Source: Lunularia cruciata
Taxonomy: Eukaryota > Streptophyta > Marchantiopsida > Lunulariales > Lunulariaceae
Length of the DNA: 64,000 nt
Assembly (NCBI GenBank): GCA_948567375.1
Contig: OX419755.1
Location: 14,947,001 to 15,011,000, forward strand
Direction: 5' to 3'
In this document: piece after piece, positions 47,350 to 60,084 of the stretch
Position numbering within the stretch: position 1 is the stretch's first letter
Layout of the letters: the number at the start of each line of letters is the position of its first letter
Notes under the pieces: generated by a model
Told to the model about the DNA's origin: nothing
What the model saw: the letters and a program-made list of their open reading frames with translations, nothing else
Database searches by the model: none
Made by a program: the position numbers and the translations under genes

Positions 47350-50300
47350 ATGGCGGACGTCAGTTGCGATTCCAGCAGAAGGACAACACGAGGAGTGTTA
47401 CAGGAATCTGGAACCAACCGGAGGCGTCTGTTGCATTGCCTGGGACCGAAAGGAACTCACGTCGAGCGAGTCCAAGCGTACAGTACTCTGCATGGAATCG
47501 TGGAACAAGGGGGAAAACTTCCGAGAAAATTACGGAAGAATTTGGACTCTCTATGGGGCATCCTTCAGCAGGATCTTGAGTCTTCTACCATAGAAATGTA
47601 AGCAATTTTGCCCCAGTGAGTGACAAGATTTCTCTTGGATAGTTCCACACTGATGGTTCCGACTTCGTACCAGAAATTCCGGTCACAAGCGGGTTGAAAT
47701 TCGCCTTTTAAAGCTGGGCTCGAGGGTGCACCCACTGCTGCAATGAGTGATATTATATAGCGCTTCAGATGGTGAAATTTTGCGTGATCACACGTATATA
47801 CAACCATCCATGCCACTCTGAATTCCCTTCCGCAGTTTGTCTTCCTGATGTGCAAAATCATATTCCCTGACGTCTGACGTAGAGTTACTGCCCTTGTGGT
47901 AGAGGCTCTTTTTTCTTCTCCCTTTTCATTGACTGAACGCTGGTTTTCTGCCGTTTGCTGTCTCAGAGCATCGGACGCATTGAGAACTCTCGGCTGCTTT
48001 CTCAGAAACAACGAGCTCCCCGGTGAGTGCCGCCCCGGCGTATCCTTTAATGTTTCGTTACTGTACTTTTGTGCATCTCTCCATGTAATTTGATAGGAGC
48101 AAAATTCGTCTCCCATAAGAGGAACATCATAGATACTCTTTCAATTAGCTGCCATCTGCTATCTGCAGCGCGTGCCTCCTGCAACATTGTTGCATTGATG
48201 TGGATTTGACTCGCTTGCCAGTTGTCCTCCGAGAAGTCAAAATTGAATATAAGTGGATCTACACCGGTTGAGTGCCAATTCATAGTAGGCATTAGGACTA
48301 CTGCACTCGTCGGCTTTGGAATTAAACTTGAGCCCCATCAGTGCTGCGAGCTATGCCCAGCACAAGTGTCCGTCCAACAAGCGTTGTGTCTCATGCTGTG
48401 CAGACACCGTTGCGTGCAGTTTCCTGGAACGTCTTCTAGCCCTTATCACCACAACCAGCGAAAAGGTCAGTCAACTAGTAAATTGCATACTGACATTTGC
48501 AACAAGAATGCTTCTTCACTTATTTTGACTTTCTATTATGGTAGACGAGTAAGTTTCGGCTGTGATCTAATCTGTGAAAGCTATCTTTGAGTTGTATCTT
48601 AGTACATGGCATTTCGAGTTCAGCTGATAAGAACTGTGTTTGTCCTTTTAGCGGGTTTGTACACTTGGGTTGTCGTGTCTCTGCACCCAGAATTTGAATC
48701 CTCTCCTTCTCGTGGTGCACATCAAAACAATCATAGCAACTGTGGTGCATGGAATCGAGAATCCGTGGGGATCGAGAAGTACAACTCACGAGGCTTTCCA
48801 GGTAGAGATTGAGTCTTCAGACTCTGGTAATGTACAATATTACATCTCGTGCATATTCTGTCATTTCCTTGCATGCAGCCAAAGTTCCAGGATTGTAATG
48901 TGCATGTTCAGCTAAGTAGACATTTGTTTGATGAATTGCAGGCCCTGACGCAACTCACGAAGCAGTTGCCCAATGAAATGCGTAATGGTTCACTGGGTTG
49001 GGCCTCACCAGTTCTCCGCCAGCTGTTACACCGCAACCCAAAGCACGCTGAATACGCCGTGAAGTTTCTGTCGGAAGCGCAAGGGGTCCTCCTCCCACCT
49101 GTGCAAGAGCTGTCTCAGGTTAGGATCTCGACGAAACAGAGATGAAAGAACTAGTGAATTCTCATTCCAAAGCAGCCTCAGGTAGCAGGTTTCCAGCAGT
49201 GATTACTAACTCGAAGTTGAACTGAGCGTTTCAAACTCGCCTTGCGTTTTGGTGGACATCAGCCCTCGTCTATTCTTTACATTTCATCCTTTATCGATAA
49301 TTAATCTTAATGTCATATTTGAGTTCAAGCGCTTCCAAGTTTGAGGTTGAATGTTTCAACCTGGAGGTAACCATCATGGCTTGTGTCTTGAAGGTCGTGG
49401 TGACAAATCTCCATACAAGTCTGCTTTTGCAAATGATATCCATGGTCAGCGAGGACGGTCGTGCTGCTGTGATCGTTGTCAACGCATGGGGATGGTTTAT
49501 TAAACTTATTGGAGAAAAATCTGTGCACGAGAAGCCGCTTATAAACGAGATGCTCAAAATATTGGAAACCTCCTTCGTCAGTGCCTGTGCAGAAGTTCGA
49601 AATGCTTCTCAGGTTTGCTCAAATTCCATCTTAATGGATTGAAAACTATTCTGATCATCCCATGAATTAGAAGAGTGCCCCAACTGCGTGTCAGCTTTCC
49701 TGAAGCTGGTCCATATTCTTTAAATACACTTTTGATCTCCTGGTCCCTGACTTGCAAACAATACTCTTGCAGGTTGCTTGGGTGTCCATAATTGACGCCC
49801 TTGTGCCACGGGAGGGAACACCAGAGCCGAGAGAAAACATTGGAAGTTCGAGGATTCGTTCCACCGAGGATTTGTCGTCTCACAAGCAACTAAAGCTCTT
49901 AATGACACCCCTACTAAGAACTATGAGCTGGGAACGAGATATGGCAATACAACGCAATTGCTGCCACACGTGGGTATACTTACTCCGCAGACTTGGGATG
50001 TCACTTAACGACGGTTCCACCTTTGACGCAGTGGTATTACCAATGTTGGAAACTGTGTTCAAGTTAGGTTTGAACGACACGGACGAGAATGTTTGGAGAA
50101 CGTGTGTGGGTATTGTAAGAAATCTCATTGCTCCTGAGCCTGAAGGAGATTTGATTTTTCAGGATCCAACGCTGTGTCCGAAACCATTTTCAGATCCCTT
50201 GCCAAAGACTCACGGGGATCGAGATGAGTCGCACCATGAGGACAATATATCGAGCTCTTGGAGATCGGATCGGGTCGGCTGCTCAATCAAACTGGTCAAG

Positions 50301-53300
50301 CTTCTCTGGTCGGCCGGTTTGGTTCATCCTGTGGAAGCTTTAACAGAAAATCAGGTGGAGCAATCCTTCAACTTCCCGTTAGAATCTGCCTTGGTGTGCT
50401 GGAGGTCGCTGGTGCAAGGGGTGGAGGCGGAAGAAAGGAGTGCTGTTAGACCGTCCAGAGGTCACGTTACTGCAGTTCATCTGCTACTAGAGTTCTTCTC
50501 CTGGGTATGCAATAGTCTCCCATCACGAGGCACCCCGTTGGCAGCGGCTTGGCAACTTGCAGACACTCTGATTGAGGTCTTGCGACCTGTAAATCTAGCC
50601 TCGTCGTTCTACAGGATTCGTCTTCCCCTAGCACAGTTAGCGGGATCTATAGGGGAAGACCCCACAGATGCTGTGCAGGAATCTTCAGATATGGTTACCC
50701 CAATAGTGTATATATCCGCTAGTTGGTTTAAGCTACTACTCCGACTACACCTTGTGAACGAGTCTGATGATCTGTTGCTACAAAGAGTCAAATCTTTGGT
50801 TTCCACGGGTAGGTCTGGGTTTGATGTGATTGGGAACTTCAATGGATTTTCGTGGGTCTTAGACTGTCTCGCAAAAGAAAGCTTCTCTCATCAAGAAGAA
50901 GGTAATACCATTCAGGTGGAAATGAAGAGTGAACATTCGCGAAACGACAGTTTGAGTAACCTGTTAGACGTGTGGAGAACAGTCGCAGACCAGCTGGGGG
51001 AGCACGTGGATACGGCCAATGGCACCCTTTCTCAAGGGTATTATGTTAGTGACTCGGAGTACAAGGTCATATCGAACCTCCTCTTGTTTCCCATCACATG
51101 CTTCTCAAATCTGTGTCTCCAACAGTACAACGAACAGCGTGGAACAAAGTCTGTGAAATGTGTACCGGGGCTTCTGACCGGCACCTTTGCTGCCTCTGAA
51201 ACCAAGTTTCATTGCATAGAAAATACATGGAGAAAGTTGTATGACTCAGCTTCCCGACTCTCATCCCTGAAATCTTCCTCGTCAAATGCATTTTTTGGTG
51301 GTTTCTTCAACAAGGTTTTGAAGGCTCTGAAGCCCCTCCTACAGCAAAGGACCGGGGAGCATCCAGACACGGAAGACAGTAAAGAGTTCAACTGTGCTAA
51401 GGTTTCTTCTCCTTGTCTGAGATTTCTGGGAGACATTGTTGTTCATGCAATCACACATGCCGAGGTTCCAAGCTTAGCTATGCTAGCTATAAGCAGGAAA
51501 AGACGCAAAACAGGTTTTCGAGCCTCTTCAGTAAGAGTACAATACGTGGCTGGTATGGACTCAGATGATGCTAACCACTTGCGAGATCTTCTCACAATTG
51601 CGAGCAAGTATGTCCACCACTCTTCCCCCCTGGACTAATGCTCCCAGTGTGTGAACCAGATTCCTTATGTTGCGACAGTAGGCTCTTGATTCCTTACGGC
51701 TTATATTCACTCTGCATTCATCCTTTGGATAAAATTATACAAGGGGTCCCTCCGTTAGCTGAGCCTGAACAGTTGTCTTAAAATCTCTTTACCTCGTGTA
51801 GTATTTATATCTCTGTACATATCGTAGGGTCTAGTAAGGGTGTCTCTGCTCAGATTTCTAACGGTCAGTGGTCTTTGTAATACTCCTGACTGAGATAATT
51901 CTGGGTTTGTTGACATATGAAGGCTCCTGACAGTCTCTCACGATAAGTACAAGCTGGCGAAGAAATGCCACTTCAGGCAGGAATTTGTGACCAGGTTCGT
52001 TGCCGTTATTCTTAGTGCACTCCTAGCCTCTCTGAAATATGTGACGCTGGCACATGCTGTCTGCCTGTACAATCTGAAGCAGAACAAATTGTCTCATCAT
52101 ATGCAAAGAAGTCCCCATTCAAAGAAAGTATGTTTGGTGATCTAACATTTGAAAGCAATCTAACGAGATTTTCTCCTACTTGACTGGTCCCGCAGACTCC
52201 TGAAAGCGCTAGCAGGGATTGCTCCACAAATCTCATCTCAGAACGACGCGACACTCCTTTTGCAGGTGTGGTTGCCCGTAACGTATTACACACTGAACAA
52301 GAAAGAATGAAGGCTCTAGCTCTAGCTCCAGGTGAATAAGTAGTCCAGGTTTCAGGTCTGTCTACATCAGGAAATGTAATGAAATTTACCTGTGCGTCTG
52401 TAATGCAGGCCCTCGCTCAGTCCTTGACACGGTGGCTTTCGATCGGAGCAGGGGACCAAGGCAGGCATAGCCTAAATCCACTTTTCGAAGCTCTTACTCA
52501 AGCTTGGGATGGGCTTTTGTCCTGTTTACAAACTTGTCGTCCATGTCTGACGTTCGACTCAGCTCTTCTTAGCCTTCAAGCTCCTACACTTTCGTTGGCA
52601 TTCGTTCACAAACATGAACCTATAGCAAGTCGAACTGTTTCTTTCTGGGAGGAAACGTATGGAAGCAGGGCTTTTCCTCTGAAGTACCCACCTGCGTTAG
52701 TGGAAGTTTTCTGCAAGTTAAAGCAAAGAGTTGATATCTCCTTACCAGGCTGGGCCACAGGATCAGTAATCGTCAAAGAAAAGGTTGCCAAACATGCTGC
52801 GACAAACTACTCCAGACACCCCCTTGCCAGGTTCATACTCCAAGGTGCAAGTCAGGAGAGGCATCGGTTTCTCAAGATAACTGACGATAATACTCACCGG
52901 AAGGTGGTTAAAGCAGAAACCAAACCCCCTGATCTGTGCCAAGGTGCACCAGAGGATCTGACCAAGGCAACTATCGAGAGCCTTCATTGTGGAAATTTAG
53001 AATCTATGATGGACGAGGACAAAGTAAATTCCGAATGTCCAACTATATATGGGACTCCAGATGGTGCCGTGCAGTGTACAGTACGTGGGCGAGAAGAACA
53101 AGTGCTTCCTCTGACCAGCGAACCGGAGGCCTTACAGGAGAGGGATGCCACTCTTGAGGACTTCATGACCGTTGTTTATTCGGCTTTGAAGAAAATGCCA
53201 GAGGAGGATTCTCCTAAACTATGCTCACCGCCGATTGAACATGTCCAATCTCACGAGACATGGGGAGGAAGGATGCTGGACACACACACGAAAGACTCGA

Positions 53301-55615
53301 GCGTCGATTTCGTCCGAGTGAGATCTTTTAGAGATCATGGTGATGAACAGGCAACAAATGGCGTACAGGAATCCCAGGGGATAACGAATGAAGCGGAGGA
53401 GATAGTAGGAGATGGACGTTCTCCCAGCCCGGAAAGTAAATCGGTTCTAATTACTCCGCCAGTAACATTCAATGATATTCCATCTCTTCCACCTAAGATA
53501 CCTGCTGGTGGAGAGCGGCCTCCTACGACCAAATGTGCCCAGCAAGTAGAAGCTGAACTAATCACTGAACCAGCCATTGCACACGTGATCACAAAGGTTC
53601 AGCAAGGTTCGAAGCTTCCACGACGGAGGAAAAAACTCAAGTTTCATGATGATAGTCAGGATGCTCATGACGATCTTACTCATCGTGTGCTTAGGAAGAA
53701 GTCTAGTCCTCTCCCCGACAAGCAAAATGATGTTCCGAAGATTGTGAGAAACACCTGCGATGGGACATCTTTCAATACTGTCGACTCCAGCCGAAATCAG
53801 TCTAACGATGATTCACTGCCCTCTCAAGCAGGTGCTAATGGTAGAGCGGAGGGCCCTCGCAGCTGCAAAGAGAACATATCGTCGAACCTGCTTCAGGATA
53901 CTGGCTTCAGGAATCTAGCTGATGAAGCAAATCAGACGGAAAAGCTCGGGTGTCCAAGTGATCCTCTGGAGAAGAAGCATTTTCCTGACAAGCCTAGTAA
54001 CAAGATGAGCAAGACTCCGAACCTCCTCCACTTGAAAGAAAGGCTTGGCGAATTGTTCGTTCACGACACCACCCTGACATTTCGACAAATTGTACGCCAA
54101 GAACAGTGTGATACTATGCCAAGCGCAGTCCTCAGGAAGCTAAAAGTTCACTTGGATGAGCTCAAATCCACAGCTCTACCCAAAACTGACAAGGTTATCA
54201 CTCCTGTCCTTGGAGAGTTGAATACTAGCCGCGATGTTGAAGCACAAGTGTTACCAGAGGCAAAGTCTTGTCTACACCTGGATGGTGTGAAACAGTCACC
54301 ACTTGGGGAGCATGACGGGCAGCAAGTCAGGGATGGCGATGAAATCGCTGCTCCACTACAGTACGAAGAGGTCCGATGCCAAGTGTCTGCACGAGGAAAG
54401 TTTACTAGCTATGAGGCAGCAGAAAGTGATGAGTTCAATTATGTCCAAATTCCTGCATGCCGCGAGTCGGGAAGGAAGTTAAAGTTGCGCAGCCAGTCTC
54501 CCAGGTTACTTAATTTGAGGAGTAGTGGAAGATTGCGGGATGGCAAAAACTGGAGAATAGATGCAGAGTTGAAGAAGCCTTGCACTTTACGACCTGGAAG
54601 AAAGAAGGTACTCGCCAAGAGGCAACGATCACTGGATTCCGTCTCAGAATCAAAACACGACGACAAAGTCAGCATATACACTTCAGATAGGGGGATCCTC
54701 GATGACAACTCCTTTCGACGGCGGTTAAAACCGTCTTCGAAAGCTTACCTGTCAAAAGTGCTGGAGGTCGACCTGAGTGAAAACCTCGAGGTATCTCGTC
54801 GAGCAGATCACCTTGACAGTAATGATGCAAGCTTCCGAATACGAAAACTGGACCGCGGAAGCTTCGCTTTGACCGACGAAGCTACCGAGATTGGCGAGGC
54901 GGCTTGCGAGTGGGTGGACGTAAAGCAAACCGGTAATGAAATAATACGGCTCAGCCACAGTCGAAAGTGCAGGTTTCCGAAGCGAGTTCACAGATCTTCC
55001 CGCATCATCGGTTGCGAAAGTGAGAATTCGCTTTCAGCGGTACGAGATGGAAACCCTCCAGACGAAGAACTTCCGTCTCGGAAAGCCCTGGAGCTTTATC
55101 ATGGGACCAGTGACTGTACCCTTGCCGCTGTAGCTGATCATAGCGGATTCTCGGACAGGAGTCTTATCGTCAGACCAGCCTCTCCTGTTGAGGAATCACA
55201 GCTCGAAGGCATAGAAGACCATCGTAACTCCCAACAGCAGCAAGAGATCGTGACTGAGTTCCCCCTCCCAAGCGATAAATTACCGATGGTACCTTTCGTG
55301 GCGTGTTGCAACCAGAACGCGGAGAAGTGGGAGGGAACACATAATAGCAGAAAGGATCATGAATCTGAGGATATATTGGTGCTGACAGCACGGAGTGGGC
55401 CGGGGGAGGAGAAGATTGAACAATGCTTGTACACCAAGTCTGTGAATGTGCGGCAAGTCTTAACGGTACTCGCTTCTTCCAGTTGGGAAATCATGGGAGT
55501 GGAGGAAGTTCGTGAAGCTGAAAAGCTTGTTGCTCACATTTCAAAAAGACTTGGTGAGTGCGAGGGAAGTGAATCTCCGACGTATGGAACTCCATTGTCT
55601 TGTTTCTCATCTTAA
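47350..55615 (+). CDS. RIF1: RIF1 homologue (telomere-associated/replication-timing protein)
   Basis: Exons: 47350-47597, 47967-48022, 48404-48465, 48652-48801, 48942-49118, 49394-49612, 49773-51607, 51923-51994, 52080-52127, 52196-52265, 52409-55615. All introns are GT-AG and every junction keeps phase, giving about 2047 residues. The start ATG has a good context (ACAATGGCG). The N-terminal HEAT-repeat region shows RIF1 hallmarks: ASDALRTLGCFL, ENPWGSRSTTHEAFQ, NAWGWFIKLIGEKS, LINEMLKILETSF, VAWVSIIDALV, then TVSFWEETYGS near 52640. In yeast and animals RIF1 recruits PP1 to origins, delays late origins and acts at telomeres and double-strand breaks. The last exon (residues about 980-2047) is mostly charged and Ser-rich, probably disordered, with basic patches and a PP1-docking candidate. 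Uncertain points: exon 9 may start at 52083, exon 6 at another AG, and a GT donor near 55554 could add a final exon. Confidence 0.9.
53621..53653 (+). other. Candidate PP1-docking RVxF motif in RIF1
   Basis: The protein reads RRRKKLKFHDD at about residues 1384-1394. KLKF fits the degenerate RVxF pattern, with basic residues before and acidic ones after, as in known PP1 docking sites. RIF1 proteins of fungi and animals recruit PP1 through RVxF plus SILK motifs. A clear SILK is not visible. The closest is AVLRK in SAVLRKLK near 54120, which I regard as weak. Confidence 0.5.
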
Positions 55616-58600
55616 TGCATAGGTTCAAATTGTAAGAAAGTAATCCTCGTTTACCAGCAGCTGCATCTGCTGGCTACTGCATACTAATGGTGGTTGATGA
55701 GGACTTCGCGAAATATGTTTCAAGTGGTTCCAGTATCCTCTGCCGCTGGATAGTCTGCCACTCGATAGTCTTTACTTAAAAGCTTCTACCCTTACATCCT
55801 TCTAATGTATAGTAAGTAATAACGAATACTAGAATGTTGCACAAATCAGTAAACCGGCACATCACCTCGCATTATGAGATCCCTTTGCCACGACTCTCGC
55901 GTCATAACGTGCATGTGCGGATAAATACGCTGACCGGATCGGTAGGAGCCCACCCCCTGCACGATTGCTGCGCAGTCCGCGAAAACACAAGAATCTTTAA
56001 CGAATGCAATCTTCATCTCAATGCAGTTCATCGGTGTCCATATCGAAAGAAGTCCTAGGATCGTCACGCTCGCCAGATTGCAGCCATGAAAGCTTCCGTT
56101 CCTCAGATCTTACTTAGAATTGGTCTGAGTTTCTGTTGGTTGATCGCTCACGATACGAAGAGGTGAAAACAAATTTTCAGTTTTAGCTTGTTTACAAAAT
56201 TACCTGCATTCTAAAGTTCGGATTCGCAAGAGAAAAGACAGATCTGTGACCACGGAAAGCGACAAATCTAAGATACCTCAGAATGTCGGCACTGTTTTGT
56301 CTGATAGCCCGAGTTTATACGGGAGCAGTAGAAAGTGCTGATGGCGATATAGCGTCAGTACTAATTGCCCCACGAGAGTTTGCTCGGAATGTCGCTTGTG
56401 AATGCCAACCTTTTGCTCAGAAGTCAAAGTGGAAATCACAGCAAGTAGCGAAGATCCTTGTTACATACCTACCTATGGGAAAGCCAACGGGTCCAACATG
56501 GCACCTCGCTTACGCATCCACTACACAGAGTGTGACGTGAACTACAACGTGACGGTAATACCCGCCACACAAGGCCCTTTGAACAAATGCAAGAGTGCTC
56601 GGAATTCGAATTGATTAGACTTGGAATATGTTACAACATCTAGGGTACGCACTTGGCCTCTCAGCGACTTGACAACAAAGTCCGTGATTTTACCCTCGAT
56701 GACTGATAAGATCTGCGCTACTTGGTGAGGTTTATCATTCCCAAAGTGGCAGAATTACACGTCTAACGAAAGATGATCTAAAGCCCCTTCAGATTCCTTG
56801 CTGCTCCTCAGTCTCACAGGAAACGTTCTCTTTGATATCAATTCCTCCATCAAGTGCTTGTTGGTGAAACTTCATCAAAGTCAGGAAGACGAGATGAGGG
56901 AAACGATTACCCGGAGGTGGCAAGTAAGTACGGGGCAGGCGAAATTGCGGCTGGCGGAGCCGCGATTTGATTCTGCGCCAGCTTTGCCGTCAGGAGAAAG
57001 AGTTCACCCGTATGCAGTAGATTTTCATAGAGACTCGGGCCCCATCGGCAAAGAACATGTGATCTTTCTGAAGCATGATTTTTACCAAAGCCAAAAGGCG
57101 CATTTTCACTCTATCGCAGAATCGCGACCAAAGTTCGAGGGCAGCGGATCACCTCGCCTCCGCCGCGCAACCTGCGTATGGATCCATATTACATGGATCC
57201 ATACATCGCAACTTCCAGATACCAATCCCCTGCTATGCACTTTTGACATTCTCGAACAACTTGCAGAAACTCAGAACTCCACCGTGTCAGGTCTCGTTTG
57301 CAGCTCATGAGCAGTCGAACAGGCAAGCCATACGCAGTTATTCGGATCGGTAATTAAAGGGAAGAAACCGGTGATGGTGATCATGAACTTCAGAGTGTGA
57401 TTAGGGAAAGCCATCCCCTAGCAATCGGTGAAGGATCACTTTTACCACGTGAGTTACAGAAGTATACATGACGAAGAAACGGCGCTCCTGCAGAGAAAGA
57501 AGACTGATGACGAGAAACGATAATCCGTCCATGAAACCCTCGATGCACCGTCGGCTCCCTACACACATTCTCGTGAACACCTCGCATACAGAACGATCAA
57601 GCGAGATGGGGACAAGAAGTAGCTAGCTGCTAACTTGTATATATCTTCTCTACGCTATGGCACGTCCGTATGCTACAGGTCTCGTTATCTAAAAGAACTC
57701 GGACTAGGGAACTGATCAAATTCCTCTCCACGCACTTCCATTCGGCTTTGAAGTCCTGCGGCGATTGTTAACATACGAATGGCGAAAGTTCAGTAGTAAA
57801 AACCCTAGCACCACTCAGCCGGAATGACTTTGGTGAAAGTCCTGGAATATTAGCCTCGATATGTTGATTACTTCGAGTTCAAAGTAACCAAGAATATCCC
57901 TGGCAGGTCCGCCCTTCAGATCACAGAAACACCGCAGGTGCAGGACATGTCCAAGAGACGATGTAAAATTTCTCGAGGACCACGAAACTCAGCTTCGGTT
58001 CCAGAAACTGTACGAGCCCGGCGACACCTCCAAACGACTGGTTGGCGAACCTATTTTCCTACCACCGTGCAATTATGTGTCTCCGGTGCCTTGACTGTCA
58101 CTTTTCGTGATAACTCTAAACATTGACGCTCCACTTTAGCCGAACAAAAACATGTCAACATCAGGCAAATCGTCAATGCGGCATTTTCAACTTACTACCA
58201 TAAAAGCATTAGCTTGAGAAACTTCAGTTCAAAAGCCACCGCTCTCTCTCCACTATACTGGAAAAAAAGACTGCTAAATGTTACGCTCCAAAACTTCGAA
58301 AGGCCTACTTTAATGCACGCTCTTCTTGCTTCTGTATTCTTCCGAATTGGGACTACGGCGGTACTGTAGCACTTCGATGAGAAGTTTCACTTTCAAATAG
58401 AACGCTACAAGTTCCCCTTTCGCAGAAAAATGGTCTACGGTCATATGCTGCAACGTTGTCGGGGTGCCACCTGCACTTGGCAGTGCTATCCACTTAGGGT
58501 CCATGCTGAGGCTCCCTTGAGGCTTGACTGAGTTTCGATTTCACTCATTCGTTGACAGGTCTGCACGCTCCAATGATTCTGAACTGCTCCTTCTTCAACG

Positions 58601-58910
58601 CTCCGTGACTTGGACATAAAAGCCTATGACTCACTATCTTAACACATGCAAAGGTGTTAAAATGCGGTTGACGCGGAATTCGAGGACAATACGCAGCAAA
58701 AAGACATTGTTTGCCACGTGGCGATTCGCTCAGACCATCATAGTGTTCTTCTTGAGCCGATCCTATTACTGGAGCTATTCTTCGGAGACCAGGTTCATCG
58801 ACGGCACTTAATAGAGAGTAAAAGGCGACAGCGTAGGAAAAACGAAGGAGTGGAAGACCCTATCAAGCCGAACAAGGGAGAGAAAAAAAAAAGGGTAACA
58901 TGGGGCTAAG
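55616..58910. other. GC-balanced flank of RIF1, no gene assigned
   Basis: Base composition and CpG content stay like RIF1, so this is not old transposon DNA. The first few hundred bases must include the RIF1 3' UTR. Several open frames of 60-170 codons exist on both strands (for example 56798-57310 plus, which starts at CTG; 58310-58504 minus and 55846-56067 minus, both with true ATG). None has a domain I recognise or a convincing splice partner. Two ATGGATCCAT palindromes lie at about 57178 and 57193. A neighbouring gene's exons or promoter could be here. Confidence 0.5.
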
Positions 58911-58970
58911 CCACATCAGAGTGTATCTGCACTACCGCACCTAAGATATCCGAGTTATGCAAGACTGCAC

Positions 58971-59997
58971 TTAATAAGGGGTTTTAATTCTAAAGTGACG
59001 GATATTGGCGGGCAGTAGTGTGACGTCCGGAGGGGTAATTGTAAAAAGTGAATCCAGGATAGCAGAACGCTCTTGTAAATTGAGATATGGGCGATGAAAA
59101 TTATTATACGAGAGGTGGTGGTTTAGTGAGGAACATTTCAGGCCCGGCAAAATCAATGATATTTTATTAGTGAAATCATGACAAAGATTAGATGATAAAT
59201 AGAGGATTATAAATTCAAGAGGGACATGTAAGAAAATGAGAATTAAAGAGTTTGACAAGAGGCTGTTCCTAGTTAACTGCCGACATGAAATCCAATATTC
59301 AAGTTCTTTCATTCCTTCATTCATGTTTGGACCTGAATTGGTTTGGTAAAGATTCAAACTCTAGCAATTATAAGAAAAATTTACACCACTAGCATTTACA
59401 CAACAAGAGTCAATAAGAGGAGAGAGCAAATATAATGCACCGAGTACATGAGAAACTCTAAGAAAAACACAAGAGAAACATAAAGTTTCATTTCTCAATA
59501 TTCTAATGCTCCAAAGGAACACCTAGTCTTTATTATATAATAAAGAGTATACACTCAAAAGAAGCTATACCCTTGGATCGCATGCATGGATTGGTGACAT
59601 GTCAACAAACTACACCCTTAGATTAGTTGCATGGATTGGTGACATGTCTATTCTTGTACTATTTGGTTGATCAATCAAGTTTGACCAAAAAGAATACTTG
59701 GGGAATCTTCTTATAAGAAACACATAACAACATGGTTGAGAGAATGTTGGAAAATGCTCAACGAGACAAACTAAGGGAGGAGGATTGTTACATTTTTCAA
59801 GGCCTAATTCATCCATTTAGGTCTCCAAAATTGGCTTTGAAGTTTTTAGTGTGTTTTTGATCTTTGCCTTATTAGTGAAAGTATTCTTTTGGCGACACTT
59901 TTATTTGATCTACTTAGACAATCATATACAATATCCCTCTAGATATTATCAAGCCAATTTCCACCTCAAGATAATCTGTCTAGCTAATGTTATTACA
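58971..59997 (-). repeat. 3' LTR region of element D, family D
   Basis: On the minus strand it begins TGTAATAACATTAGCTAGACA at 59997, just after the polypurine tract, and matches 25550-26115. It includes a 45-bp direct repeat (ATGGATTGGTGACATGTC at about 59587 and 59632) and a perfect 18-bp palindrome CTTTATTATATAATAAAG at 59528-59545 that contains the likely TATA box. The downstream end is not fixed. Similarity and composition suggest it ends between about 59330 and 58970. Confidence 0.65.
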
Positions 59998-60012
59998 AAC
60001 CTCCCCCTTTTA
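59998..60012 (-). other. Polypurine tract of element D
   Basis: On the minus strand AAAAGGGGGAGG precedes TTTGTAATAAC, the expected plus-strand primer next to a 3' LTR. Confidence 0.7.
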
Positions 60013-60084
60013 AAACGTAATGTTCTTGTTGCAAAGTTGTTTCTCAAAAGATTGCACTAACATTGGTGCATTTGTCACATTAGC

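Noticed and set aside
52012-52293. Minus-strand open frame within the RIF1 introns
   Set aside because: It is antisense to exons 9 and 10, whose splice sites and phases fit RIF1 precisely.
56798-57310. 170-codon frame in the RIF1 downstream flank
   Set aside because: No ATG at its start, no recognisable domain, and overlapping frames of similar quality. Kept only as part of the unassigned region.
58310-58504. 64-codon minus-strand frame with true ATG
   Set aside because: Codon make-up is plausible but there is no known motif or splice partner, so the evidence is too thin for a gene call.
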